From Planctomycetales bacterium (GTDB lineage: Bacteria > Planctomycetota > Planctomycetia > Isosphaerales > Isosphaeraceae): 64,000 bases of DNA. Every line of letters begins with the position of its first letter. The first letter of the stretch is position 1. The stretch is from contig DAIDHB010000030.1 in the NCBI GenBank assembly GCA_027452145.1, forward strand, positions 1 through 64,000. Direction: 5' to 3'. A program made the position numbers and the translations under genes. Under the pieces are notes generated by a model that had not been told where the DNA came from, did not search any database, and was given only the letters and a program-made list of their open reading frames with translations. Below are positions 1 through 8,985 of the stretch, in pieces.

Positions 1-2
1 CG

Positions 3-383
3 GACGTGGCTGGCGGGCTGTCGCCGACGCAGATGGTGACGGACGGCAGCAAGGTGGTGTTCACGGCTAGCGACGCGGCGTCCGGCGACCAGTTGTGGTC
101 GTCGGATGGTACGGCGACGGGGACGGCGATGCTGACGAGCACTGGTGGTTCGTCGGGGTCGGACGCGTACAGCCTGACGGTGTCGGGGGGGCTGGTGTAC
201 TTCACGTCGCTGACGAATGCCGGTGACTTCCAGGTTTTCCAGAGCGACGGTACGACGGCGGGCACGGTGAAGGACACAAGCCTGGCGACGGGGAGCACGA
301 ACGTGCCGGGGAACCTGGCGGCGGCGGGGACGTCGCTGGTCTTCACCGCACCGGGCGCCTCGCTGTGGAAATGGACGCCCTGA
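3..383 (+). CDS. C-terminal fragment of a large surface protein with SDGT-type repeats (5' end outside window)
   Basis: The frame is open from the left edge and stops at TGA 381-383, so only the last ~126 residues are visible. They contain two copies of a repeat ending in SDGT-x2-GT (LWSSDGTATGT and FQSDGTTAGT), spaced about 50 residues apart. This is the ELW-x-SDGT-x2-GT pattern of beta-propeller-like or hyalin-like repeats in very large secreted bacterial proteins. The chain ends shortly after the last repeat unit, in LWKWTP, with no sorting signal or membrane segment. I infer an exported or surface protein. Its real length, signal peptide and neighbours lie outside the window. Confidence 0.7.
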   Translation, partial: DVAGGLSPTQMVTDGSKVVFTASDAASGDQLWSSDGTATGTAMLTSTGGSSGSDAYSLTVSGGLVYFTSLTNAGDFQVFQSDGTTAGTVKDTSLATGSTNVPGNLAAAGTSLVFTAPGASLWKWTP

Positions 384-1196
384 GCGGCGCGACACTGCAA
401 GCTCGTCTTCTCGGGACGCCGAAGGGATGGGCGGCTCGTCGTCGAGCGACGAAGGAGCCACCATCCCGCGGCCGGTTCCGACCGGCCGGCCGCAACAGCG
501 GTTCCGGCCCGCCGCACGGGCGTTCGTGCGGCCCCCAGGCCCGGTCCGCTCCATCGTGGGCGAATCATCTCCACGGAACGCAATCGGGGCATTGCCGGCC
601 GTCTCACGCAGGGCGGCCGGGGATGCCCATTCTTGTTTGGCCCGGTTGGCGAGTCGGGTACGCGGTGCCGGACCGGGCCGGCGGGCTTTCAGGCCCTCCG
701 GCCTTCGGATCCGCGCCGGGGACCGACCTGGAAACCATCCCAAAACCGCCGGAGGGATGACCTCGCGACTGACGTCGCCGGTTCGGAGAGTTCCTTACTA
801 CCCCGGCAGGAATGATCCTCGAGTCGGTCGGGCCTTCCCGCCTGAGGTAGAAGCCCTCTCAGGCGGGAAGGCCCGACCGACTTTCCTGTCGGTAAGGAGT
901 CCCTGCGCGCGGCACAAGGCACGAGGTGGATCGATGAAGACCCGCCTCGTGCCGTGTGCGACTCTCTTCGGAGGGTGTGGAGGCAGTCCCGGCGCCGATT
1001 CGAGAGGACAGCGGGCATTTTGGCCCTCCAGTCCTCGGATCGGCAGGCGGTTGGCTGGGATCTCGCGGGCGCGGGGCGGAGGAATCGACCCGACCCTCAA
1101 GCCAGGAGCCGGGCCGCGGCCCTGTCCCGCTCACCGAGCGGGATCACGAGGGATCCCGCCGGCTGGGCTGCGGAGAGGGGAAGGGACGCGAGGACT
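384..1196. other. Intergenic region between convergent genes, with two hairpins
   Basis: No credible gene is seen; the open frames here lack ribosome binding sites and recognisable composition. The region separates a rightward gene end from a leftward gene end. It holds a perfect inverted repeat (822-882) and a weaker one with arms near 912-929 and 942-959 (about 16 of 18 pairs). Both could act as two-way transcription barriers, but neither is followed by a T run. Confidence 0.6.
822..882. repeat. Perfect 25-bp inverted repeat (hairpin)
   Basis: Arms 822-846 and 858-882 are exact reverse complements, separated by an 11-base loop. The arm contains ggccttcccgcctgag. The structure lies between two convergent genes, so a bidirectional terminator or a dispersed palindromic element are both possible. 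A related word (caggct-ttcccgcctga) appears as a tandem pair near 60075-60136. Confidence 0.85.
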
Positions 1197-1961
1197 TCAG
1201 GCGGCCACCGCGCGGCGGCGGCGGCGGATCAGGCCCATGACGACGAGCGGCAGGGGCATGCTGGTCAGCATCAGGACGATGCTCGTCGGCTCGGGGACCG
1301 ACTGGGCCGTGAGCTGGGTCGCCACCGAGAACTGGTCCTGGCCGGCGGTCAGCTTGATGGTCGCCGAGTTGTCGAGCTCATAGCCCGAGGAAACCGTCCC
1401 GACGCCCTTCATCACGGGCGTGAAGGACGGGGTCTGATTCGTCGGACCGGTGGAGCTATACGTCGGGAACGTCGTCACGGTCGCGCTGTTGTACGAGGTC
1501 GACGAACTCTGGGAGTCGCCCTTGTTCGTCTGCTGCATGTTCAACGTGGTCGAGCTGTCGATCGTCCCGTTGCCGGTGGGAGCCGTGAAGCCCGAGAGCA
1601 CCGTCGAGATCGTGATGGTGTCGATCGACCCCTTATTGTCCGCGAACGCGACGGTGCCGCCCTCGGTGAGCAGTCCGCTCGTCGGGTAGACCAGGCTACC
1701 GTTCTGGGTGCTGGCGTTGAGCCCCGAGACGGACAGGTTGACGCCGTCGGTCTTCAGGGTGTTGTTCAGCGCGGTCGTGTTCACGGTGAGCTGGGTGTTG
1801 GACGAGCCGGTCTGGGCGAAGGAACTGCCCGGTTGGATGGTGATCGTGTGGCCGGTGAAGCTGATCGTCATCGTGATCGTGCCAGCATTCGCCGCCTGGG
1901 GCAGCAGGCCGAGGAGGCCGAGCAGGCCAAATGCCAGGAAAAGGCCGCGGTGCTTCTTCAT
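1197..1961 (-). CDS. PEP-CTERM sorting domain protein
   Basis: A 254-residue protein with a signal peptide at residues 1-26 (MKKHRGLF followed by a Leu/Gly-rich core, predicted cut after ANA). A Thr/Ser/Asn-rich beta-type body follows. The last ~33 residues hold VPEP, a hydrophobic helix and the basic tail RRRRRAVAA. This is the tripartite PEP-CTERM signal, which in other bacteria is processed by exosortase during export to the envelope or extracellular matrix. The ATG at 1961 was chosen over an upstream in-frame ATG because AAGGAG sits about nine bases before it and the signal peptide begins there. No exosortase is encoded in the window. The function of the body is unknown. Confidence 0.85.
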   Translation of the reverse strand: MKKHRGLFLAFGLLGLLGLLPQAANAGTITMTISFTGHTITIQPGSSFAQTGSSNTQLTVNTTALNNTLKTDGVNLSVSGLNASTQNGSLVYPTSGLLTEGGTVAFADNKGSIDTITISTVLSGFTAPTGNGTIDSSTTLNMQQTNKGDSQSSSTSYNSATVTTFPTYSSTGPTNQTPSFTPVMKGVGTVSSGYELDNSATIKLTAGQDQFSVATQLTAQSVPEPTSIVLMLTSMPLPLVVMGLIRRRRRAVAA

Positions 1962-2943
1962 ACTGTAGGACTCCTTCTTCTCCGATTGAAAACGCAAACG
2001 AACGTAGACCCCCGGCCGTTCGCGACCGGACATTTCTCCATGCATCCGGGTCTGTTAGGTCGTCGAACGGTGAGAGCAAGTTCGAGACCGCACGTACAAG
2101 GTCTAATCAATCGGACGAACGAATACCATCTCAAACGCTCAAAACGCGATTTCGCGTTCACAAAAAGCAACGCCCCCGTTGCCTGGCGACCCGCTAAACG
2201 CACGTAACCTGTCACTGGATGGCTTGCGCAAATGGCGGCGAGACGTGACCGAACAACTCCGTATCGTTCCTCGTAAAACCAATCTTGTTAATGGTTTGCC
2301 GAAATGCGGTCGTCGGTGTTTTGGGGTGCGGTATGGAGCGAAAAACGGCGAGGTGCGTCTTCTTGCGCCAACCCATGGCCGCGATCGGGCGTTCGGATTC
2401 GGGCGGCCTCTGAGGCGGCCCGGGGCGTCGAAAGTGGGCCGATCGGGGTGGGATGGATAGTGCGGGGAGGCGGCCGAAGGGCCGATCGGGGCGGCGGCGG
2501 GTTCAATTCGGAGCGGTGTCCCGATGTGCCGGTGTCCCGTCCGGCCCGTCGCGGGCTCGCGGGGGATTCCGACCTTTTCCCTGATGAGGAAGGGGAAGGC
2601 GATCTTCCCGCTTCTCGCGACCTGGAGGCCGCCGTTTGGGGGGGCCTGCGGGCGGATGCGGGCAGCGGTCTGCGCATACATGTGCGAGCGGCAGCGCAGG
2701 GATCGCCAGGGTCGGCCGTCCCGGCATGGGCGTCAGGACCTCGCCGGCCGGCCCGGTCCGGCGCGGACGTCTCCCCGGCGCGACGCTTTACAGCCGGCCG
2801 CGGGGCGAATACCATCGAGATGGACAATTCCCAGGGGTCGCACCGGGGTCCTCGAGCAAGCGGGTTGCGCGGACCGGCGGTCCGACCGTGTCCGTCCCGG
2901 CGGTCTCGCCGGGATCGGCTGGCACGATTGAAAGGGGCCCCAG
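1962..2943. other. Long divergent intergenic region
   Basis: About 980 bases without a supportable gene between the leftward PEP-CTERM gene and the rightward type VII-like cluster. A small A/T-richer stretch at 2100-2170 includes a 7-bp palindrome (arms 2143-2149 and 2152-2158) and probably carries promoter elements for the PEP-CTERM gene. I could not assign convincing -35/-10 boxes. The long open frames on both strands lack ribosome binding sites and look like GC-bias artefacts. Confidence 0.5.
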
Positions 2944-3216
2944 ATGGCTCAGGCCGTCGTCAACCCGGAAGAACTCCGGCGATTCGCCGCGCAGCTCAAG
3001 CGGTTCAACAACGAGATGATCACCCAGTTGACGACGCTGCACGGGCAGCTCGCCGGGCTGGGCCAGTCGTGGCGCGACCGCGAGCACGACAAGTTCGTCG
3101 AGGAGTTCGAGCAGACGCTCCAGGTCGTCAAGCGGTTCGTCGACTCGACCAACCAGCACATCCCCTTCCTGCTCCGCAAGGCCGAGCGGATCGAGGAGTA
3201 CTTGCAGCAGCGGTGA
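2944..3216 (+). CDS. WXG100-like small helical protein (putative type VII substrate or partner)
   Basis: A 90-residue, all-helical protein with no signal peptide. It has the length and helix-turn-helix hairpin layout of the WXG100 (ESAT-6-like) family. The central turn reads SWRDREHDKF: Trp43, Asp45 in place of the usual Gly, and Phe51. WXG100 proteins normally form dimers that are exported by an FtsK/SpoIIIE-type ATPase, and such an ATPase is encoded 1.2 kb downstream on the same strand. AAAGGGG precedes the ATG. No clear C-terminal Y-x3-D/E export signal is visible. I infer a secreted substrate or chaperone-like partner. Family membership rests on size, motif and context, not on a profile search. 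Confidence 0.7.
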   Translation: MAQAVVNPEELRRFAAQLKRFNNEMITQLTTLHGQLAGLGQSWRDREHDKFVEEFEQTLQVVKRFVDSTNQHIPFLLRKAERIEEYLQQR

Positions 3217-3219
3217 TTC

Positions 3220-3375
3220 GTCATTGGTCATTGGTCACTGGTCATTGGTCACTCGTCATTGGTCGCTGGCGCGGACGGCCAAGCTGCGTCCCGCGACGAC
3301 TCGCGGTCCAGAAAGGCCGGCGAAGGCACGACGGGCGGTAGCCCGACCAGTGACCAGTGACCAATGACCAATGAC
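3220..3375. repeat. Perfect 25-bp inverted repeat made of tandem 10-base words
   Basis: Arms 3220-3244 and 3351-3375 are exact reverse complements built from the repeated word tcattggtca/tcactggtca. They are separated by 106 bases. The left side continues with further copies of the word to about 3268. It lies between the first and second genes of the type VII-like cluster and may weaken read-through or stabilise message ends. A related tandem word occurs at 40111-40155. Confidence 0.85.
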
Positions 3376-3389
3376 AAAGGACAAGAGAG

Positions 3390-4091
3390 ATGAGCCGATC
3401 AGCCAACGTCCAGTCGATCCAGACGCTCAAGGACTTCAAGCTCGCGATGATCGAGTTCGGTGAAGACGCGCGAAACGCGCTGAGCGGCGTCGAGATGGAC
3501 CTGCGGAAGATGCGCGATTTCCTCGAGCGCGACCAGCTCGGCTACTGGCAGATGCAGGTCAAGCGCCGGAATGAGGAGGTGATGCAGGCGCGATCGGACC
3601 TGCACCGCCGCAAGATCAGCCAGCAGGGGAGCGACGCGGTCTCGGACAGCGAGCAGAAGGAGGCGCTGCGCGAGGCGATGCGTCGGCTGCGCATCGCCGA
3701 GGAGAAGGTCGCGCTGATCCGCAAGCTGATCCCGCAGTTCCACCACGCGATCGCCGAGTATCACTCGCACTCGCAGCCGCTGGGCGATCACCTCTCGGGC
3801 GGGTTCGAGAAGTCGCTGAGCGTGCTGGAGCGGATGGTCCTGTCGCTGGAGGCGTACGTCGCGACGACGGCGCCGTCGGCGCCCCGGCTGGACGCCGGCC
3901 TGGGCGGAGGCGCCACAACCTCGGGCACGGCCGCCACGTCCTCGGCGACGGCTGGCCAGGCTTCGCAGGCGGAGGGCGGGGCGGCCGAGGCCGGCGTCGG
4001 CGCCGCCGCCGGCGCGGGGGACGAGACATCACCGACATCCGACGTCGCGGCGGGACCGGCCGGCGAGGCCGTCCTGCCGGGGAGGAACTGA
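3390..4091 (+). CDS. Coiled-coil protein of the type VII-like cluster
   Basis: A 233-residue protein. Residues 1-155 are strongly helical and charged (coiled-coil type, for example REAMRRLRIAEEKVALIRKL). Residues from about 158 to the end are a low-complexity Ala/Gly/Thr/Ser tail. There is no signal peptide or membrane helix. AAAGGA lies about 10 bases before the ATG. It sits between two WXG-like small proteins and ends three bases before the next gene, so it is almost certainly co-translated with it. By position it could be a larger secreted substrate or a scaffold for the secretion ATPase. I do not recognise a named family. Confidence 0.65.
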   Translation: MSRSANVQSIQTLKDFKLAMIEFGEDARNALSGVEMDLRKMRDFLERDQLGYWQMQVKRRNEEVMQARSDLHRRKISQQGSDAVSDSEQKEALREAMRRLRIAEEKVALIRKLIPQFHHAIAEYHSHSQPLGDHLSGGFEKSLSVLERMVLSLEAYVATTAPSAPRLDAGLGGGATTSGTAATSSATAGQASQAEGGAAEAGVGAAAGAGDETSPTSDVAAGPAGEAVLPGRN

Positions 4092-4094
4092 TCC

Positions 4095-4307
4095 ATGAGC
4101 GCCCAGTCCGGCCGGCTCACCCATGCCCTGAAGCACCTGCGCGAGAAGTGGGACATCGCCACGGAGACCTGGAACGACCCCGCCTCGCGCGACTTCGAGA
4201 AGACGCACATCATCCCGATGGAACACACGGCCAAGCACGCGATCATCGGCATGGAGAAGCTCTCCGAGGTCCTGGCCAAGATCCGGGCCCAGTGCAAGGA
4301 AGACTAG
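4095..4307 (+). CDS. Short WXG-like helical protein
   Basis: A 70-residue helical protein without signal peptide. Its turn reads TWNDPASRDF: Trp26, Asp28 and Phe34. That gives the same W-x-D-x5-F spacing as the 90-residue protein at the head of the cluster, so the two are probably related or paired. GGAGGA lies about 10 bases before the ATG, overlapping the end of the upstream gene, and only three bases separate the two frames. WXG100 proteins often act as heterodimers, so a partnership with the 90-residue protein is a reasonable inference. At 70 residues it is short for the family. Confidence 0.65.
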   Translation: MSAQSGRLTHALKHLREKWDIATETWNDPASRDFEKTHIIPMEHTAKHAIIGMEKLSEVLAKIRAQCKED

Positions 4308-4308
4308 C

Positions 4309-4448
4309 GGCAAGTGGCGAGTGGCAGGCGGCCGGTGGGGGGACGAGACGAGGGCCCTTCACGGCCCTCGCCATGCGCCGCCGGTCACCGGCCGATTGTC
4401 GCCTGCACCTCGCCCCGTCCACTTGCGACCTGCCACTTGCCACTTGCC
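4309..4448. repeat. Imperfect inverted repeat of a caagtggc word
   Basis: Arms 4309-4329 and 4428-4448 pair at about 19 of 21 positions and are built from tandem copies of a caagtggc-type word. They fill the gap between the 70-residue protein gene and the FtsK-like gene. The design resembles the element at 3220-3375 but uses a different word. Confidence 0.7.
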
Positions 4449-4463
4449 ACCAGGATTAGCATC

Positions 4464-7400
4464 ATGCCCGACTCGCCACTGATCCAGATCGAGACCAACT
4501 CGCTGAACGACCTGGAGGCCCTGATCGAGGACCGCGCCAAGCGCGAGTCGGAGATCGAGCTGGGGTTCGGCCGGCGCCGCGAGCGGGAGAAGAAGGACTA
4601 CCAGGCGGCCGCGCAGCAGCTCGCCGAGAAGTTCAAGCTGGACGACGAGACGCTCAAGGCCGAGTACGCCCGCAAGCGGCAGGAGGTCGCCTCGCTCTTC
4701 CAGCGGGGCACCAAGGCGCGGCAGGACGAGTACGCGCAGGTCAAGCAGGAGGCCGACGACCAGTTCCGGAAGGAGCAGAAGCGCGCCAAGAAGATCAAGG
4801 ACGAGGCCGGCTGGCAGGCGCTGGCGTTCTACGAGGGGACGAAGGAAGAAGGGGTCAAGTGGCGGCGCGCCACCGAGGCGAACTGGTCGGCCGCGATCCA
4901 GGACCTGCACATCAACCAGGAGACCGCCGAGGTCCTGCTCCGGCGGTTCGGCCGGATGACGGTCGCCACGCCCGAGGAGGCCGCCGCCATCCTGGCCCGC
5001 GCCGAGGCCGAGGCCGCCGCGGCCCCGCCCCCGACGGCCCCCCAGCACGACCCCGATGCCACCGAGGCCGAGGCGACCGCCAACGCCGAGCCCGAGGCGC
5101 CGCCCGAGGACAATCCGCTGACCCGGCTCCGCGCCGGCCTCGTCCGCGCCGAGGACGAGATCATCGCGCTTAGCTCGCTCAAGCTCCCCAAGCTCGCGCA
5201 GATCACGACGCTGATCTGGCCGTTCCTGATCCTCGGCGGAGCCCTGGCCTTCGTCCTGGCCCAGCAGGCCGGCATGGGCTGGGCGGTCGGCGGCGCGGCC
5301 GGCGGCGTCCTGGCCGTGGCCGGCACCGTCGGCGCCTGGCTGGGGCTCTCCGCGATGGCCAAACCCCAGGTCCAGCGGCACGCCGTCCCGCTCCGCAAGC
5401 TCCTCGAGGACGCCGAGCACGAGGTCGAGCAGAACAAGGAGTGGGTCAAGATCGAGTTCGAGCGGAAGCTCAAGGAGTTCGAGGACCGGCGGGCGAACAA
5501 GGTCCGCGAGGCCGAGGAGACCATGGCCCGCGTCGTGGCCGAGGCCGAGCGGCGCCGGCAGGAGGCGCACCAGGCCGCCGACGTCAAGTATCCCCCGCTC
5601 ATCGAGCAGGTCCGCCTGCGCCGCGACGAGCAGATGAAGCAGGTCGAGGAGATCTATCCGGCGAAGATCGCCGCCCGCAAGGAGAAGTACGATACCGACA
5701 AGAAGGAGCTGGACGCCTCGTACCTGGCCACCAGGCAGGCGACCGAGTCGGAATACGCCCGCGCCTGGCAGTCCCTGATCGACGACTGGACCGGCGGCAT
5801 GGGCCGGATCGACGAGGCCCTGCGCGGGGTCAACGACGAGGCGTCGCGGCGGTTCCTCGACTGGTTCCAGCCCGAGCTCGACGGCTGGAAGCCGCCCGTG
5901 GAGGTCCCGCCCGGATTGCGGTTCGGCGGCTTCGCGGTGGACCTCAAGCAGTACCCGCACGGCGTGCCCGTCGACCCCCGGCTCAAGTCGGTGCCCATGC
6001 ACTTCGACCTGCCGGCCCTGATCCCGTTCCCCATCCTGTCCTCGGTGCTCATCCGCGCCGCCGACGCCGGCAAGGACCAGGCGGTCCCGCTGCTCCAGAC
6101 CCTGATGCTCCGGTTCCTCACCTCGGTCCCGCCCGGGAAGGTCCGGTTCACGATCGTCGACCCGGTCGGCCTCGGCGAGAACTTCGCCGCGTTCATGCAC
6201 CTGGGCGACTATCACGAGCTGCTGGTCACCAGCCGGATCTGGACCGAGCCCACGCACATCGAGCAGCGGCTCACCGACCTGACCGAGCACATGGAGAACG
6301 TGATCCAGAAATACCTGCGGAACGAGTTCGAAACCATCGAGGAATACAACACGATGGCCGGCGAGGTCGCCGAGCCGTTCCGCGTCGTGGTCGTGGCCAA
6401 CTTCCCGACCAACTTCAACGACAACGCCCTGAAGCGGCTGGTGAGCATCGTCAACAGTGGGGCGCGGTGCGGCGTGTATGCCCTGATCATGATGGACACC
6501 AAGCTCGCGCTCCCCTCGGGCTTCCAGATCAAGGACATCGAGAACAACTGCGTCAACCTGATCTGGAAGGACAACCGGCTGAACTGGCGCGAGCCCAACC
6601 TGGGCAAGTACCCGCTCCAGCTTGACGCGCCGCCGGACCCGGGGGTGTTTTCGAAGCTGCTGCACCGCGTCGGCGCCGCGGCCAGGGACGCCAACCGCGT
6701 CGAGGTGCCGTTCGAGTTCATCGCGCCCAAGCCGGACCAGTTCTGGACGTTCAGCACCGCCAAGACCGTGGACATCCCGCTCGGCCGCGCCGGCGCCACC
6801 AAGTTGCAGCACCTGATCCTGGGCAAGGGGACCTCGCAGCACGCGCTGACCGCCGGCAAGACGGGCTCCGGTAAGTCGACCCTGCTCCACGCCCTGATCA
6901 CCAACGGGGCGCTGCGGTACGACCCCAACGAGCTGGAGTTCTACCTGATCGACTTCAAGAAGGGCGTCGAGTTCAAGGTGTACGCCGCGATGCAGCTCCC
7001 GCACGCCCGCGTCATCGCGGTCGAGAGCGAGCGCGAGTTCGGCCTGAGCGTGCTCCAGCGGCTGGACGTCGAGCTGAGGGAACGCGGCGAGATCTACCGT
7101 CAGGTCGGCTGCCAGGACCTCAACGGCTACCGCGAGGCCCGGCCGAACGGCCCGCCGATGCCCCGCGTCCTGCTGGTCATCGACGAGTTCCAGGAGTTCT
7201 TCGTCGAGGACGACAAGATCGCGCAGGAGGTCTCGCTGCTCATGGACCGCCTGGTGCGGCAGGGCCGAGCCTTCGGCATGCACGTGTTCCTCGGCTCGCA
7301 GACCCTGGGCGGGACGTACTCGCTGCCGAGGGCCACGCTGGGCCAGATGGCCGTGCGGATCGCCCTCCAGTGCTCCGAGGCCGACGCCCACCTGATCCTC

Positions 7401-8741
7401 AGCGAGGACAACACGGCGGCCCGGCTGCTCACCCGCCCCGGCGAGGCGATCTACAACGACGCCAACGGCATGATGGAGGGAAACAACCTCTTCCAGGTCG
7501 TCTGGCTGTCGGACGAGCGGCGCGAGGAATACCTCGAGCGGATCCAGGAGATGTGCAAGGAGCGGGGCATCCACAAGCCGCCGCCGATCGTCTTCGAGGG
7601 CAACCTGCCGGCCGAGGTGGCCAAGAACCCGCTGCTCAATCGCCTGCTCGAGGCGACCGAATGGTCCGAGCCGCCCAAGGCCGACTCCGCATGGCTGGGC
7701 GACGCGATCGCGATCAAGGACCCGACGGCCGTGGTCTTCCGCCCGCAGAGCGGCAGCAACGTCCTGATCGTCGGCCAGAACGACGAGGCGGCGCTGGCGA
7801 TGATGATGATGTCGATCATTAGCATCGCGGCCCAGCACCCGCCGGTCGGCCCGGGTTCGTGCAAGTTCTACCTGCTCGACGGCAGCCCGGTCGACGGGAC
7901 GCTGCACGGCAAGCTCGGCAGCCTGGCCGATGTCCTGCCGCACCAGGTCCGCAACGTCACCTGGCGCGACCTGGGGGCCGCCTACACCGAGCTGACCGAC
8001 GAGATCAACCGCCGCCAGACCGCGGCCAGCGACGACCAGGCCGTCGTCTATGTCTTCATCTACGACATCCAGCGGTTCCGCGACCTGCGCAAGGCGGACG
8101 ACGACTTCGGCTTCTCGTCGCGGTCGTACGACGACGAGCCGAAGGCCGATCCGCCGTCGAAGATGTTCGTGACCGTGCTCCGCGACGGCCCGCCGGTGGG
8201 GCTGCACACGACCGTCTGGTGCGACAGCGTCAACAACATGAACCGGACGTTCGACCGCTCGGGGATCCGCGAGTTCGAGAACCGCATTCTGTTCCAGATG
8301 AGCGCGAACGACTCGAGCACGCTGATCGACATGCCCGCGGCCAGCAAGCTGGGCGAGAACCGGGCGCTGTACTATAGCGAGGAAGAGAACCGCACCGAGA
8401 AGTTCCGCCCCTACGGCATCCCCGAGGCTGAGTGGCTCGAACAGGTCAAGGCGCGGTTCGCCGCGCGGCCGGTCCCCGAGGTTACCGCCAGCACCGGCGC
8501 GGGCGACGGGGCGCCGGCCCCGGCCCCTGCCGCGGAATCCGCCCCGCCCCTGTCGCCCGAGCCCGTCCTCGCCGACGGCAACGGCGCCGCATCATCGCAC
8601 GGCGAGGGCAACGGCCACGGCAACGGACTCGGCGCGGGCATAGGCGACCTGGAGCTCGACGCGACCGACCGGCTGGTCGAGTCGCACGCCCCTGCCCCGT
8701 CGCCGACGCTCGACGACCCGCCCGGCCCGCCGATCGAGTGA
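4464..8741 (+). CDS. FtsK/SpoIIIE-type ATPase of a type VII-like secretion system
   Basis: A 1,425-residue membrane ATPase. Residues ~20-150 and ~300-480 are long charged coiled coils. Two hydrophobic helices lie at ~250-298. The FtsK/SpoIIIE core has Walker A GKTGSGKS (798-805) and Walker B RVLLVIDE (901-908). A second, degenerate ATPase-like segment has GQNDEA (from 1104) where a P-loop would be. The last ~90 residues are Pro/Ala/Gly-rich. EccC and EssC pumps of type VII secretion also combine membrane helices with several FtsK modules of which some are inactive. Here the coiled coils replace the FHA domains of EssC. ATG 4464 was chosen over an upstream frame because the preceding 50 codons are repeat-derived. 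A DNA translocase is the alternative, but no DNA-binding gamma domain is seen. Confidence 0.8.
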   Translation: MPDSPLIQIETNSLNDLEALIEDRAKRESEIELGFGRRREREKKDYQAAAQQLAEKFKLDDETLKAEYARKRQEVASLFQRGTKARQDEYAQVKQEADDQFRKEQKRAKKIKDEAGWQALAFYEGTKEEGVKWRRATEANWSAAIQDLHINQETAEVLLRRFGRMTVATPEEAAAILARAEAEAAAAPPPTAPQHDPDATEAEATANAEPEAPPEDNPLTRLRAGLVRAEDEIIALSSLKLPKLAQITTLIWPFLILGGALAFVLAQQAGMGWAVGGAAGGVLAVAGTVGAWLGLSAMAKPQVQRHAVPLRKLLEDAEHEVEQNKEWVKIEFERKLKEFEDRRANKVREAEETMARVVAEAERRRQEAHQAADVKYPPLIEQVRLRRDEQMKQVEEIYPAKIAARKEKYDTDKKELDASYLATRQATESEYARAWQSLIDDWTGGMGRIDEALRGVNDEASRRFLDWFQPELDGWKPPVEVPPGLRFGGFAVDLKQYPHGVPVDPRLKSVPMHFDLPALIPFPILSSVLIRAADAGKDQAVPLLQTLMLRFLTSVPPGKVRFTIVDPVGLGENFAAFMHLGDYHELLVTSRIWTEPTHIEQRLTDLTEHMENVIQKYLRNEFETIEEYNTMAGEVAEPFRVVVVANFPTNFNDNALKRLVSIVNSGARCGVYALIMMDTKLALPSGFQIKDIENNCVNLIWKDNRLNWREPNLGKYPLQLDAPPDPGVFSKLLHRVGAAARDANRVEVPFEFIAPKPDQFWTFSTAKTVDIPLGRAGATKLQHLILGKGTSQHALTAGKTGSGKSTLLHALITNGALRYDPNELEFYLIDFKKGVEFKVYAAMQLPHARVIAVESEREFGLSVLQRLDVELRERGEIYRQVGCQDLNGYREARPNGPPMPRVLLVIDEFQEFFVEDDKIAQEVSLLMDRLVRQGRAFGMHVFLGSQTLGGTYSLPRATLGQMAVRIALQCSEADAHLILSEDNTAARLLTRPGEAIYNDANGMMEGNNLFQVVWLSDERREEYLERIQEMCKERGIHKPPPIVFEGNLPAEVAKNPLLNRLLEATEWSEPPKADSAWLGDAIAIKDPTAVVFRPQSGSNVLIVGQNDEAALAMMMMSIISIAAQHPPVGPGSCKFYLLDGSPVDGTLHGKLGSLADVLPHQVRNVTWRDLGAAYTELTDEINRRQTAASDDQAVVYVFIYDIQRFRDLRKADDDFGFSSRSYDDEPKADPPSKMFVTVLRDGPPVGLHTTVWCDSVNNMNRTFDRSGIREFENRILFQMSANDSSTLIDMPAASKLGENRALYYSEEENRTEKFRPYGIPEAEWLEQVKARFAARPVPEVTASTGAGDGAPAPAPAAESAPPLSPEPVLADGNGAASSHGEGNGHGNGLGAGIGDLELDATDRLVESHAPAPSPTLDDPPGPPIE

Positions 8742-8985
8742 CGCTTGGGCTTCGGAACGGGGCCTTTGCTTTTTGAACTCCCCCTGACGCTCACGATGGG
8801 CATCCCCGGCGGCGATCATCCCTCGGACTCCCCAGGTCCGTGAGGAGGACGGCGAGGAGGAAGGGGCGGCAGCCACGAGACATTCGGGGGCTCCTTGGGT
8901 CGAGGGAACGGTTGTATCTCAGCGTCCCGTGCGGGGGCGGGTCCCCCGGGCGGAGGGGGCGCCGGTCTGGCTCCTTGCGGGCGGT

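Noticed and set aside
2304-3341. A 345-codon frame spanning the start of the WXG-like gene
   Set aside because: It overlaps the well-supported 90-residue gene in another frame and lacks a ribosome binding site.
4359-8207. A 1,282-codon open frame antisense to the FtsK-like gene
   Set aside because: It is a shadow caused by high GC at third positions of the real gene; its translation is low-complexity Leu/Val/Arg/Asp/Gly with no domain.
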